DNA from: Linyphia triangularis
Taxonomy: Eukaryota; Arthropoda; Arachnida; Araneae; Linyphiidae
DNA: 64,000 nucleotides
Direction: 5' to 3'
Assembly: GCA_963978545.1 (NCBI GenBank)
Contig: OZ021726.1
Location: forward strand, 29,918,459-29,982,458
Shown one piece after another: positions 36,395-49,337 of the stretch; position 1 is the stretch's first letter; each line of letters opens with the position of its first letter. The notes below the pieces were generated by a model. The model was given only the letters and a program-made list of their open reading frames with translations. It was not told the origin of the DNA and made no database searches. A program made the translations under genes and the position numbers.

Positions 36395-38705
36395 CTGAAA
36401 AGAAAAAAGTCATAGAATGCTTGTTCCAAAATATTGTGCAATGTAGACTATACCAATGCTTTACTATTTTATTAAATAACACATACATTGAAAATCATAA
36501 ATCCTTAACTGCACTTTATATTTAATAAATTCTTTAAATTCAGTTATGAAGTTTGAAAATTGCATGCACATCGATGGTCAAATTATACATTTAGAATAAG
36601 ATGTTATGAATTTAATTGACTTTAAATGAAAAATCAAAATACTAAGCCTCTTATACAATAAATAATAACTTAAAAATGAACACTAAAATAAGTTTTTAGT
36701 ATTTTTTTAGTATTTAATAAATTGCTTTAATTCAGTTTTGAAGTCTGGAAACTGCACGCACTTCAGCGGCTTAATTATATATTTAGAATAATATTATAGG
36801 TTTAATTTATTTCAAAGGAAAAATTAAAACTGTTAGTAGTATTTTTTTTTTTTTTTTTTTTTAAGCAATCTATAGTAACCTTAAAAATGATTCACTAAAA
36901 TAATTCTGATTAAAAGCCTGCCTGTAATATTAAGAAAAAACTATTGAATTTTTTTTGTTTATCTGTACAGTAACACATTAATTTTATTAAATCCTTTATA
37001 ATATTAACTTATTTATTATGTTTTATGTAACAAGGAATTTAAGACTTAACAGGCTGTTGTAGATTATTACTACAATGAATACTAGAAACTGCTTACTATA
37101 GATTTTTTACCATCATTATCTAAAAGCCTATTATCAAAGGGATCAACAGATTAACTTAGAATTTTCTACAGTAAAAAAAAAGGGTAATATTCCCTCCCAT
37201 ACTAACTAAATCCCCATCCAAACAATCTATACGGAGTCTACCCCTGGATTAAGAACAAATCTTTCTTATTTACCTACACGGGGAGTAGGTTTCTTTTATA
37301 CTTGTTATCTCTTATGGTGGAGTGGACACTTATTGCCTATGGGGAAGCATTTCTAATCGGAGTATATACAGCGTTGCTGAGTCTTAAGCACCCGTTAATT
37401 CAGGTGAAGAAACCTTGTGGGTGTAAAGGGGGAAGGTTTCCTCAATGCTTTGATGAGTTTAGAGTTCTTTTAGAGCATGGTTCTTTTTAATTCAGCTTAC
37501 TTTTGCTTAACTGGACAGTGGTATTTGTTGTGTAATGCATTTTAAATGGTTTGGTTTATTTTGGATACGGGAATTTATTTTAAATTAAAAAAAAAAAAAA
37601 GTTTAGACTTTTAGTTTGTGTACAGTTAAATGTTTTGATAATTTTACAGTTTTTATAATTAGGCAACACATAATTATATTTTATGGTATTTATGATTATG
37701 CTATTGGACATTTTAATGTTAGTGTTAGCTTAATTATTTTTGACTTAATGAAAAATAATTGAGGTATTAATACTTTCGAAAATAGTGTTAATATATAAAT
37801 TAAATAATGATTGTGGAGCATAATAATTAATATTAAATTTACCAAATAACTTTTATATGGGCAAAGATATTGCTCTTATTCAGAAGAATGTGATAATTCC
37901 ACACTGCAATATCCATGTATTTTCAATTTATTTGTACAATTGAGTTACACCCTTTTGATACTCATTGGAAAGTTGTTCTAAGGAAATCGTAAAACAAGTT
38001 CCTACTTATGAAATTTAAATATGCATAATCGTGTTTTAAATCACGTGATACTTAATTAAAAAGCAAAAAAATGAATGAAAAAGAAAACGATTTGTACTTT
38101 AATGTTTACTTAACACGAAACTTTTTCTTTTGTAGTTAATTAATAAAGATAGGTGCAATTATATGAAATTACAAACTCATTATTATTACTTACATAATTT
38201 TTTTTTTATTATTTTTATTCTTTGTACAATTTTTATACAATGTTTATAGAAAACAGGCTTTTGAACGTTTGTATAGGAAACGTTTTATTAAAAGTTACAC
38301 TTAAACAAAACCAAATATTTAATAATTTAACTGATATTTGCAATTTTGACATTATAATTTTCAAAATTAATAAACATCTTATTCAAATCACATTTAAACA
38401 AAAACAAAAAATTTGTAATTTTAAAATAAAAATAAAAATCAACCACATTTTTAAAGTTAAATTTTTCAAAAATATAAGATTTTGTAAAATAACTTTAGTA
38501 GAGTGCATTTATTAGTGTATTACTTCTTATTGAATCGCAATTTTTATCGAACAGTTCTTTTGTGAAACGGCGATTATTTCAAATTCGCGCGTTTCAATTT
38601 TTTCCCAAAAATTGCTACTTTTGTATAATTAAAACAAAAGCCTTCAACTTTAGCAGATTTAAAACAATTTTAAAATAATTTTATTTATCAATTCAACGAT
38701 TTTGG

Positions 38706-38738
<33 letters not shown>

Positions 38739-40829
38739 ATTATAATTTAATGTCAGGACTGATTTCAATAAAAGTACATTCTTCTAAATTTAAGTCAGCT
38801 AAACTCATCAAACTTTTGTGACAAAAAAACTTTAATAAGGAGCAGGACAAACAAGTGACTTAATTAAAACAAGACTAGCGTGCATTTCGCAGAAAAGAGA
38901 AAGTAAAAACAAATGTGAAACACAAAGTAATTAATTACCTCCCTCGGGCATATGACTTTCTTATTCATCCAAAGTAACAATAAGAAGAATTTCGTATAAA
39001 AGGTAAGATAACGAAGTCACATAAAAAGTTACTAATTACACTTTCCCTCTTAGCAAGCTACTCCTAATTGTTTTCTCAGTAGGTAGTTAAAGTCTGTTTT
39101 GATTTGATGGTTAATGTCAGCTATTTGGGTTTATTGAGAAACCTAACTAACTTTATTATGATATTGATTCATTCAACACTGTGGACTGATTGAGGTGTGT
39201 TAGGACTTGCTAGGGAGTTGTCCCTTGGGAGTTGTTTAAAATCAGCTAAATAGTGACTGCTGTTATTGTTTTGTATAGTTTTTGGCAAAAAAAGCTTCGA
39301 TATTTTTGGGGCTTTAAACGTAGGTAATTTTTTAGGTATATCTGCGTTTAGGTAATTCATTTTAAGAGTATTTCTGCAACTTTATGCTTTTAAAATATTC
39401 TGTGAAAGTTTAAGTCAAGTTTTATCGTTTTCGTTCCAAAAAAGCAGTTTTTGTTTTTGTTCTCTAAAAAACCTTGTTTCAATTTGTAAAAATATTGAAG
39501 AACTTGAACATTTAGGGTTGAACTACTTTCTATTTCCCCTGATGTTTATTTCGGCTATCAAGACCACAATTTCGTTCTCTTCAAAATCTTATCTCTCCTG
39601 AACGTTCAAGTAATTCTGGTGCGAGCGTTCAAGAAGAAGAAATGAAAGGTTTACGATTGAAGCATATTTTAAACGAGTCACTAAAAAACTAACAAACATT
39701 GGTGCAATACTATACGGAAGATGTTTTTAAGGAGAATTCCAATACACGATATCCAGAAAATAATCAGAAATTGTACCATTGTAAAAATTAATGGAAGATG
39801 GCTTTAAAAATGTGTTAAATAATATTTTTCATATTTCCATATAATACAAGAAATAACTAAAATTTTATGTTTTTTAATTTGATGAAGTTTATTGCATACT
39901 GCACAAATTTAAGTTTTATAATTACTCTACGAAACAAGAAAACACATGTTGAGATTTCGGTTGTCCAACTTAAAAATCTATTATATATTACAAAATCATA
40001 AAAATGCGTGTTTTTTTTTGCTTTGTAAGCTATTTTATTATGTACTGCTCACACAGAAATAAAAATTAAACCAACTTTAAAAGATTTGTTTCCTTAAAAA
40101 CAAACCTATCAATTTCTTAATAAAGAGATCTGCAGTTTCTAAGTTTTAAATTGGACAACTGACTTTATGAGACTCAATTCATTTTTAACACCCTTTCCTC
40201 ACATTTATAACACTGTACCCAAAGGAGACAGTAAATAAGAAACTGTATTTCATTTAAGAGACACTGACAGTTCACACAGCAACATTCACTGCTTACTAGA
40301 AGACTCAGCTGTTTCTCAATAAGGATCCTCTCCCTCCGAATTCTGATGACGGTGCCGTAAGTGTGGCGATTGTGTGCCGTTCCATCGAGAGAGAGGATCA
40401 AATCGTAATCGCGTTTCCCCTGACATTAATCGATGTTCGGAATGCCGAGTTGCGAGTAAATCCCCTCGTCTTCTCTCGCCGAGACGCGATTCCGATCATA
40501 AAAGACACACTAAACACATTGCACACTGCCGTCGTAAAAGTCAATAGCAGGCTTGTGTGGCAAATTGGAAAAGTAATTGCGAGGTCGTAGAAAACAACCT
40601 CTAAACTTCGATTATGACTGGTGTAAATTGTGAATGGATAATGGAATTGTTTTGGGTTGATTCGATAGTGCGTTGGTTATAACAAGGAAAAACGAGAAAA
40701 AAGGATTAAATATATATATATATATATATTTATATTGTATTTTATTATTGTAGTATTTTATCTAAAACATTATTTTAATTAAAGAAAAGGACTAAATATT
40801 TATTGGTGGGACTTATATGGAACTGGATT

Positions 40830-41091
40830 AATTTAAATGCTTTAAGATACATAGAAACTTTGAAATCCACTTCTATGAAGTACGTTCTTTAATTGTTGGA
40901 TGGCAGCACAAGATTATATCTAAGCAAATAGACCATTTTCAATCTTCTAGGCATTCATCTTGGCCTTACATCGTTTTATGTATTTGTCTCTAGAAAGTCT
41001 CAAAAGAGAGATAAGGTCATCCAACAATTGACGAACGAACTTTATAAAAGTAGATTTCAAAGTCTCAAAGGGTCTCAAAGCATTTAAATTA
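40830..41091. repeat. Foldback element, 262 bp, arms ~73 bp
   Basis: The left arm 40830-40902 and the right arm 41018-41091 are imperfect inverted copies. Both contain aatttaaatgcttt, ctttgaaatc and caattgttggatg (or its complement). The spacer of about 115 bases is unique. This is a MITE-like or foldback structure; no clear target duplication was identified. Confidence 0.7.
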
Positions 41092-42049
41092 ATATACTAC
41101 CATGATGAAACTGACGGGATCTATAAGCCTCGAAAGTAAATAAGGGGTAAAAAATTCAAACTTAATTTCTTTTAACACGCCACATCTAAAGTACAGGAAA
41201 TATGTAACTAACTTCATATTATCAGTCAATGTGTATGAGGACTTTTTATGTTTCTTTGCATTCACAAACGAACGCTTAAAGATGAAATAACATATTGTAA
41301 TGTGTATCTACCAAAACCGTAAGTTGTAAAAGAACGACCAAGCAAAATGGTCATCTAGAAATGTTATGAAATCTATTTATTGCCTTCAAGTGGCTATGTT
41401 TTTAATGTTATGCATACGATGATATAAATTGAATTTATTTAGAGAACTACTACAGGTAATCAGTACTTGACAAATTCGGATTTTTATGTATTAATTTCAT
41501 TTAAGTTCCATCAATGAAAAGTAGCCCAAACATATAAACTAAGATTATTAAAAAAAATCAAGTTTTCCAAGTACAATTAGAACAAACAGAAAGAAAAAAA
41601 AAATTGGCAGTGATTTTAGAGATTTTCAAAGTAACATTTTTCCATTCTCAATGTTATCAATTATTTTGTCATTTTCCGTCTACAGATCTAGGCTAAAACG
41701 ATGGTTAAAAATAGGGTTCTAGTTCAAGTAGAAGCGAAGCTTTGACTGTTCCAAAACCAGGATAAGTTTGGTTTAAATGACATACACTTGCAGATTTTGC
41801 CGTTTCTACATTGAGACTTTGCGGCGGAACACTGTCACGTTCCTAAGATTGCGCCGATCATGATAAAGTGCCAGTCTGATGAAGTCAAACTTCTGAAGGG
41901 CGTAAATATAAGACTTTCATTCCAATCTTTTGCTATTTTTATTAATAATTTTTAACTACGAATCATATAAACCTTTTAATATGGTTAGATTGTGAATTAG
42001 TTATTAATAAGTAAATGTTTTATAACGTCCATTAACCTTTTTGGTATTA

Positions 42050-42079
42050 CACTATCTGGCCAAAAGTATCCGGACACCC
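42050..42079 (+). repeat. Tc1-like element terminal inverted repeat, left
   Basis: 30 bases identical to the reverse complement of 43250-43279. It is preceded by TA at 42048-42049. Confidence 0.97.
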
Positions 42080-42113
42080 AGTGATATGGACTTAAAGCGT
42101 TCTGAGGCACATA

Positions 42114-43145
42114 TTAATATGATGTTGGTCCCCCTTTTGCATCGATGACAGCCTGCACACGTTTGGAAAGACTTTCCGCCAATTTTTGATAGGTGACCAT
42201 AGGAATTACCTTCCAGGCGTCCATCACAGATGAAGTGAGTGCTTGCAGTGAAGATGGTCGATTTGGCTGGCTACGTAATCTGCCATCTAATTCGTCCCAA
42301 AGGTGTTCTATGGGATTTAGATCGGGGCTCTGAGAAAGCCAGTCCAGTTTTTGAACACCCATTTCGTCAAACCACGTCTGTGCAAGCCTCGATGTGTGAA
42401 TGGAGCAGTAATCCTGCTGGAAGAGAAATGGGCCTTCCCCGAAATATTGCCATATAGTTAGGAGTGCAGCATTGTCCAGAATGTCCACATACATCTCAGA
42501 GTTCATGTTTCCAACTACAGGAACTAACGGACCCAGGCCAAACCACGAGAAACACCCCCACACCATTATGCTTCCACCACCAAACTTAACAGTCGGCACA
42601 ATGTAGTCACTATAGAAACGTTCGCCGGGCATCCGCCAAACCCAGACGCGTCCATCCGACTGCCAGACTGTAAAGCGAGATTCATCACTCCAAGGAACAG
42701 TTTTCCACATGTCCACAGTCCAATGACGGTGAGCTCTACACCATTGCAATCGATGCTTCGCATTCTGTGGAGTGATGTTCGGCTTGTGAGCGGCTGCACG
42801 ACCATGGAATCCCAAGTATTTTAACTCTCGATGGACAGTCCTGCTGCTAACACTAACGCCTGATGAACTTTGGAACTCCTGAGAAATTTCCACCAACGAG
42901 GACTTGCGATTTTGTTTCACTGCCCTTTTTAGAGTTCTGCGGCTGCGTTCACCAAGTGTTTTCAGCCTGCCGGTTCGTTTTTCTGCCGTTTCACTGCCTC
43001 GACGTTTCCACTTCACAATTACGTCACTCACAGTGGATTTAGGCTTCTGTAGAATGTCTGCAATCTCACGAACTGATTTCCCACAAAGGTGGCATCCCAC
43101 TATTCTGCCACGATCAAACTCACTAAGCTCCTTTGACTTACTCAT
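42114..43145 (-). CDS. Tc1-like transposase (DD34E), 343 aa, apparently intact
   Basis: DDE-type transposase that cuts and pastes the surrounding element. The start is set at ATG 43145 ([10 protein letters not shown]); the eight codons upstream open only with TTG. Residues 1-60 hold the paired-type helix-turn-helix ([20 protein letters not shown]), with a second DNA-binding half to about 120. The catalytic triad is D154 in WSDESRF, D245 in FQQD and E280 in [10 protein letters not shown], with exactly 34 residues between the last two. The length is usual for Tc1. One oddity is [11 protein letters not shown], where relatives normally have Asn after the catalytic Asp. The TAA stop lies 64 bases from the element's left end. 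No frameshift or internal stop is present. Confidence 0.95.
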   Translation of the reverse strand: MSKSKELSEFDRGRIVGCHLCGKSVREIADILQKPKSTVSDVIVKWKRRGSETAEKRTGRLKTLGERSRRTLKRAVKQNRKSSLVEISQEFQSSSGVSVSSRTVHRELKYLGFHGRAAAHKPNITPQNAKHRLQWCRAHRHWTVDMWKTVPWSDESRFTVWQSDGRVWVWRMPGERFYSDYIVPTVKFGGGSIMVWGCFSWFGLGPLVPVVGNMNSEMYVDILDNAALLTIWQYFGEGPFLFQQDYCSIHTSRLAQTWFDEMGVQKLDWLSQSPDLNPIEHLWDELDGRLRSQPNRPSSLQALTSSVMDAWKVIPMVTYQKLAESLSKRVQAVIDAKGGPTSY

Positions 43146-43249
43146 TGCCTCACAAACGCATAAATACAATCTGACAAACCACTACCAACACTTTTATAGC
43201 TTTCAATTACGTATAAAATTTCATCACTCGCCAGAACCACTTTTTTAAG

Positions 43250-43279
43250 GGGTGTCCGGATACTTTTGGCCAGATAGTG
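43250..43279 (-). repeat. Tc1-like element terminal inverted repeat, right
   Basis: 30 bases identical to the reverse complement of 42050-42079. It is followed by TA at 43280-43281. Confidence 0.97.
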
Positions 43280-43735
43280 TATTAAACAATACGAGGGTGA
43301 TAGCACTTCGAGGAATGAATTTGTATCATCTTGATGAATTGGCGTAAATTTAAATTGCTTGTTACACACATTACATTCACACCTTTCTGTATTACAATTT
43401 AATTAAATCTTCTCAATATAGATATAAAATAAGTTTTTACTAGAATGTTTTTAATGAATGTAACCATTGATTCTTAGCTAAATGTTCATCTTCACTGAAT
43501 AATTTTCAGAATTCCAGTTAAGTTTTAATCAACGGTATAGTTTAATATTATAATCCAGTATAGCATAACTTATGTAACAGTAAAAGTATCAATTGACTAT
43601 GCCTAATAGCTGCATATTATGCATGATAACCAAAGATTTTAGTAAACGGGGTGTAATTATAAATACAAATTGGTTTCATTCACTTCTAAAGTTCGTGTGT
43701 CTTTTCAAAAATAATTTGTATTATTTTGATGAATA

Positions 43736-44080
43736 CAGGGAGTTACAAAAAAGATGGGACATTTAAGAGGCGGTAGGGTACACATTAAAACAACTTTAAT
43801 CAAATTATGCATAGTCTAGAATGAAATGCAAAGATGCTAGAGGGTGTGAGAATCGGCGTTATGAGAAGGAAACACAAAAGGAGTGTAAAAGTTGAAAATG
43901 CAATTTTAATGACACCGATCCTCAATAGATACTCAAAAGAGCGAACGGCAACTCTAATGCACGTGGAATAACAGCAAAGAAGAGGTCTCTTTGGAAATAT
44001 CAAAGAACATAGAGCGAGCTTCAACAGCAGTTCTTTGATAAGTTCCTCATTGGATTCAAATGGAGTAAATTGAAAATTGT
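43736..44080. repeat. Probable dispersed repeat starting acagggagttacaaaaa
   Basis: The left edge acagggagttacaaaaaag with gaggcggtagggtacac resembles the 'cagggtgttacaaaaa' class of arthropod repeat ends. The interior is more GC-balanced than its surroundings. A 74-codon minus-strand frame is present, but I cannot assign it. Confidence 0.3.
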
Positions 44081-46825
44081 TCGTTTTGATGTGTGCGTAC
44101 TGTCATTGCTTAATGTTTGTGCCATCTTTTTCGAAATAACCAGCATTGATGTTAACAGTTTCTTTGTTAAGTCTATAGGAAAAAAGGAAGTCTAATTTGA
44201 GTTAAAAGTTGATTTTGAAGTTGAAAGTTGAAGAAAATGTCTTTATGATTGTTTTTGAAAATGTTTATCACGCACTAGTTTTTAAGCTCGCTTCATAAAA
44301 CTGCACATTAAAACGATAGTCACTTAATTTAAGAACTTAATTGTTGCTAAAAACTTAATTGCATTTTAATACTTTATAGTACACTCGTTTATTTCATTCT
44401 GAACCTTAAAATCTGCATCAGTATAAATGTTTAAGGAAATGACTAAATAACAAATGGATACTAAAACAATCTAAGTACTAAGTATTAAATATCCTATTAA
44501 CTTCTTATATGCCAAATATGGATATTAAATTAATCCAAGTACTCTAAGTACTAAATATCTTATTTAACTTTTTATAACATTTCTCTTAAAGTTCTGTTTG
44601 CAATTAGAAAATGCAAAGATTTTAGTCGATAATTTTTGTTTTTAATATTTCAAAGACTCAAATAAGTTGTAGAAAAAGAACAAAGAATCATTAATCCAAA
44701 CAAATCGAGCGAAACAACTTGTATTTTACTTTGAATAGTCCCTTAATTAAATGCGACCAGCATTAGTAACAAAAGAAATTTCATTCTTTCGTTCGAATAA
44801 TACGAAACTTTTAGATTCAAACTCTAATACGTTGAAACACAAAACTATCGTGAATAAATTTCACGCATTCTTTTATTGCAGGGATGTATTAGGTAATGTA
44901 GTTATTAATTCTCATTATAACAATCACAGTGGTGAATGTGTAATTGCATTCTAGGCAATTAATCTTAATTTGAAGGAAAACAAAGCTACCTTGAAAAATG
45001 GTAAGTCAGAGAGAAAGACGTGCCCTATATTTTTAATCTCATCAATCGAAGAAATTTGGATAGAGTGTATAATTAACCTTCTATATCAACTGACATTCAA
45101 AAGAAGTATAATCAGTATTTCTTTCTCTTCGGAACCAAAGTTTACTTTTATTGTTTGGTTCTAATTTCATTTTGATTGTCAATACGTCTCAGGAGAGAAA
45201 TACGAATGAAAGAGTGTGACTAATTGAACGCGTTTATATATTTAAGCTTCATTTAGGTTTCCGAGTTTTAGAAATGTCGCCAAACAAAATCATACGATGC
45301 AGCCAAGATAAAGTTTCTAAAAAATAATTTTCATTACTGTCGATGGAGTATCTATTAAACAAGCAATAGATTTGGAATTAAAACTTTTTCAATTTTTTTT
45401 TTATTTATTACACATTATTAAATATAAAAACAAACCTAAATATAAAAAATAAAAGTAATACAATTGTCACAACTGTTAGCTGTAATAATATGGTTCTTCT
45501 AAATAGGAAAGATGCAAAATTTTGCAGAGTATAGTTATCGACCAAATAAATTACGTTTGTGACAATAGTACTAAGATAATAAAGTATGTATAATAGTTAC
45601 CATTTAAAACTGTTAGATCTGTATTATTTTACACAAAAAAATTCACTAGCTCGTTCCATAGAATCTTCGGTGATATAGAATAGTTTTATAGCTCTTCCGA
45701 TTTTAATCAAAAGTTTGGCAAACAGTATTCTTACATTTTTATTCCAGATTTCCTGGTTAAACCTTATAAATAAAATTGCCAAAAATAAATAATAGCAATT
45801 TTCAAAGCAATGAAGATAATGTTATATTTGGATGATTGTAATCGTAGGTAGCATAATGCTGGTAAACAAAAAATAGTATTTTCATAAATATTGTAAGAGG
45901 ATTATTGTTAGATTTATTTATCAATGACAGTTATATCAGTTAATGGGTAAACTGCGCTTTTAAGATGACTCATAGGAATTACTTTTTTTTTGGAAGTCAA
46001 TTAGAGTTAGATAATATATTTTATTGTTTTGAGATATAAAACCCCTTAGCTTTCCTCAAGAAGATTTAATTGCGGTTTTCTCATTTCTATAGTGTCGCCA
46101 TCTACTAGATTCTATCAGAACTTTACATTTTTTGTTGTTGAAATAATGGTTTTTCAAACAAATAATGTAATAAAAGTGCGATTGTTAATAAACTATTCGA
46201 CAGAAGCAAAGTTCTTAGCATTTAATTAAACTAATTAGCATTTAATTCTTTCCAGAAAGAATTCATCTAGCTATACATCTGGAATTTTTTTCTCAGATGA
46301 AATTGATGTATTCTTTATATGCATACCGTACGAAAGGAAACACGATAAACTTAATGCTAGTAAGCGAAACCAGGAACAGCTTCGAGAACAGCACAAAAAG
46401 CAATCTCTCGCCAAACATGTATGATTTTGAAAGCAAAGCCATAAATCGACAAAAGGAAAAGTACTCCGGAGTTTTAAAACAGATTTCGTTTCACTTAATA
46501 ACGCGGTTCCAACATCCCTCGAGGGACAACAGATGTAGGGTTCACACGAAGTCCCCGGAAAGGTGAGGAATCAATTATGTCCCGGATAAGGGATGTCTCT
46601 TAACTTTCATTTTCACTCGAGGAGAAGTAGAACAGTTTAATGGACTCGGGAGTGGAGAATGTTCTTAATTAGCACCTTCGAGAAATTCGATAAGATTATG
46701 TCTTTTATCGCGGGTTGCTCTTCTTCTTCTTGTAAGATTCGATGGGAAATGAAGTGTTGCGATGAAATTTAATCATAGGACTTGCACCAATGGACTGCAT
46801 TAATTTTAAAGTCAGTTTCATGTTA

Positions 46826-46945
46826 GAAGATAGTGTCGCATTGTAATGCTTAATTTTATAGTTCAATGTCATTATAATTTGTTAGAACTAATTGTCCAGC
46901 AAAGGAAAGGTTATATAATTCAAGAGTTTACAATTAATTAAAATC
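46826..46945 (+). repeat. Diverged single half-copy of the 49.3-50.3 kb tandem unit
   Basis: It contains gatagtgtcgcattgtaatg, then atagttcaatgtcattataat and attcaagagtttacaatta. All three blocks recur in the same order in the tandem array about 3 kb away. Confidence 0.7.
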
Positions 46946-47000
46946 TGTTTAAGTACTATGTCAACGAGCTTGTTCAGAGACATATTATTTAAAATAACCC

Positions 47001-47081
47001 GGCCGGTTTACAAAGTTCGGCATCGGGATTGGCCGGTGTCGAGCGATATTGGCCAGCATTGTCGTGCTAGTGGGGTTATTA
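47001..47081 (+). repeat. GC-rich block, copy 1 (partner at 50617-50701)
   Basis: It shares ccggtttacaa, gggattggcc and gtcgtgctagtggggttatta with the block at 50617-50701. Both blocks follow a copy of the same ~250-bp unit, so the two sites share a longer composite arrangement. Confidence 0.65.
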
Positions 47082-47584
47082 GTTTGCATTTTAGATCCTT
47101 ACGATAGAAAATACATAACAAAAAACTTTGATCAAACAACCCGATAAGCGAAACGAGGGTTTTTATCAAAAATATTTGTACATGTATATCCTAAGAGGTA
47201 TACTATTGGGTGAGATCGAGCCATAACACCAGGTATTACTCGTGCGACAACAGCAACTCTTTTCAGTGATGTTTGTAAGACACTTTACCAGAGGAGCATA
47301 TAACTTACCATTGACTTTACAGTTTCAAAAATTTTCATCTTCGTACAACAGAGGATTATAGAACTTTTTGTAATTTTTACATTCAACAGGGTAAAGTTAT
47401 ATCACAACAACTTTTTTCACAGAACTGTTGCTATTTGGTTTGAAGAACATAAATAATAAAACCACAACATCGCGTCCTAATTGTTCGGAAAAATTATAGA
47501 ACAAAATAATAGAAAAAATTTATGAAAATGGAAAGAAAATGCTTACAGGTGAAATAATACTTCAATAGTTACTTATTTTTAAAT

Positions 47585-47820
47585 TCCTTATATTAACTTC
47601 GATTTTGTGTGTATGTATGTTTGTGGATGGTGGGCAAATTTGCGGATGCCTAATTAACCCCTTTGCCGTCATCCAATCGGGTTGAAGCTTGGCAGATAGA
47701 TTCGATGTCGAGAACAATGCATTCTATCAAATTTTGACGGCTGTCACTGTCACTAAAAGGTAGCTTTTATGGAATACTAATAAACCAACTTGCCGTCATC
47801 CAATATCGCTGAAATAGCAT
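47585..47820 (+). repeat. Possible dispersed repeat (cttatattaacttcgatttt block)
   Basis: The block ccttatattaacttcgattttg followed by tatgtttgtg also occurs at 8026-8052. Within 47640-47810 the phrase ttgccgtcatccaat occurs twice (about 47663 and 47794). The family is unknown. Confidence 0.35.
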
Positions 47821-48197
47821 ATAGCATTATTATTGAAGAAACTCTTTCCTGTTGCCAAAATTGTTTTAATATATAAAAAATAAAATTGTTTTAATCAGAA
47901 TAAGTAAAAGATATTTGGATGCGAGTGCATAAATTCACATTCATTTTTAATAAATATATTTTGAAAAGTAGTTTACATCCTATTTTGCTGGTAGAGATGT
48001 TTTTATTACTTAAAATAAGATGCCAGCACCAAAAACACGCTGGGAAATGAAACGGGGCTTTGTTAATGAGTATAAAAGCTGGCAATTTATATAAAGTATT
48101 TATATTAAAAGCTTTTTTATGGGTTAGATTATTAAATACAAAAATGCGAAGATAATACGATTACGTTCTTTTTACTTTCAATTACCCATATATATAC

Positions 48198-48896
48198 ATA
48201 GGGTAATGAAAGTATAGGATTCGGTCAAAAAGAAAATTTCAATTTCTTTGCATTTCTCCACGTTTCGGAACATCCTGATTTCCAAAAAGTGATCAAGAAA
48301 AAATATCTGTCTTTGGTCTGTAATCAGCATATCTCCCGAACAAATTGATCTACGATGTTCAAATTTGGTGTGAGGATTGGTGGTGGGCATGGGACCTACC
48401 ATTAATGTTTTCGTCACAATTGCGCATGCGCATAAGGTAGCTGACATTGAAAAAATCATGTTTTTCAATGATTGCTAAAAAACGGCTCTAACAATTTCGA
48501 TCAAAATCGTTGCGGTAATGCCTCTTAAGGTGTTCTAAACATCCTCACCTGCGAAATTTCCGTAAAAATGCTTTAACAACGTAAAAAGTTGAAAAACAAA
48601 TGCCTTCAACACAGAGTTCTCTTTGTTCCAAATCAGCTCCCAAACGATCGTTTTTTCTTCTCCTCAGTTTCACTTACAAGAAAGGATAATATAAGAATTA
48701 TCGAAAAGTATATCGTCAAAAACACCATTTTGGCGAAAGTTTTTTTTTTTTTTTAAGATCCTTATAAGAATTATCACAAAAAATATCGCCAAACTGGTCA
48801 TTTTTTCTAAGCGAATGAAGAAAATATAAAAACGATAAATGACACAAATCCACAACAGTAACATAGTGCAATTGATAGTTGTGCGATGTTCCACAA
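48198..48896 (-). repeat. 0.7 kb repeat family, copy 2 (most complete)
   Basis: Read on the minus strand it runs from gtggaacatcgcacaact to tcctatactttcattaccct, with every block of copy 1 in order and no large insertion. It is the best reference for the family in this window. The 96- and 113-codon frames seen here are not conserved as frames among copies. Confidence 0.75.
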
Positions 48897-49337
48897 ATAT
48901 ATTTTTTTTTTTTAAATGTTCAAGTATATTTACACACATTTTTTTTATAGGTTTTTCTTTCTGTTTAAATAGCAAAATCCAAACTCCCAATGTTTTCAGA
49001 ATTGAATACACTATCTAGATATTCCGCTAAATTTTATGTTCTTCTCGAGAGAGAGGATTTCCCGCATCGAATATTAATTTCAAGAGAACATGGAAGTCTT
49101 TATGGAGCACTTCAAAATGCTTCCAAAATTTCTCCACTGCACCGAGCTCTTCACTTTGAATAATTTATAGCTGTCAGAAGTTTGAGAGTTTTTGAATTAT
49201 GGATAAGGTTAAAAGTTTAATATTCCACCCGATACGCATTCACGTACACAACCCTCCAATAAACGTTTTTGGCAGCTCAGGTGCAGAATATTTGTAAGGA
49301 TACGTCATAAAATTTGATTAAAGGCGCTAGCTCTGTG

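Larger units (their letters stand above)
42050..43279 (-). mobile_element. Intact Tc1-like transposon, 1230 bp
   Basis: Perfect 30-bp terminal inverted repeats at 42050-42079 and 43250-43279 (outer bases cactatctggccaaaagtat). TA target duplications lie at 42048-42049 and 43280-43281. A single uninterrupted transposase gene lies on the minus strand. Identical termini and an open gene point to recent insertion. Short termini of about 30 bp fit many Tc1-like elements. Confidence 0.96.

Noticed and set aside
37302..37490. 62-codon plus-strand frame with a CGCKGGRFPQC stretch
   Set aside because: Considered as a retroelement or exon fragment, but no family match is recognisable and the surrounding sequence gives no support.
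38222..38515. 97-codon plus-strand frame rich in Lys, Ile and Asn
   Set aside because: AT-rich background produces such frames by chance, and no motif was seen.
40174..40590. Overlapping 75-codon frames on both strands
   Set aside because: No CUB, astacin or other domain is visible in either, and I could not place splice sites that would join the tolloid frame.
48178..49011. Two minus-strand frames of 96 and 113 codons
   Set aside because: Both lie in the 0.7 kb repeat. The frames are not kept in the other copies.
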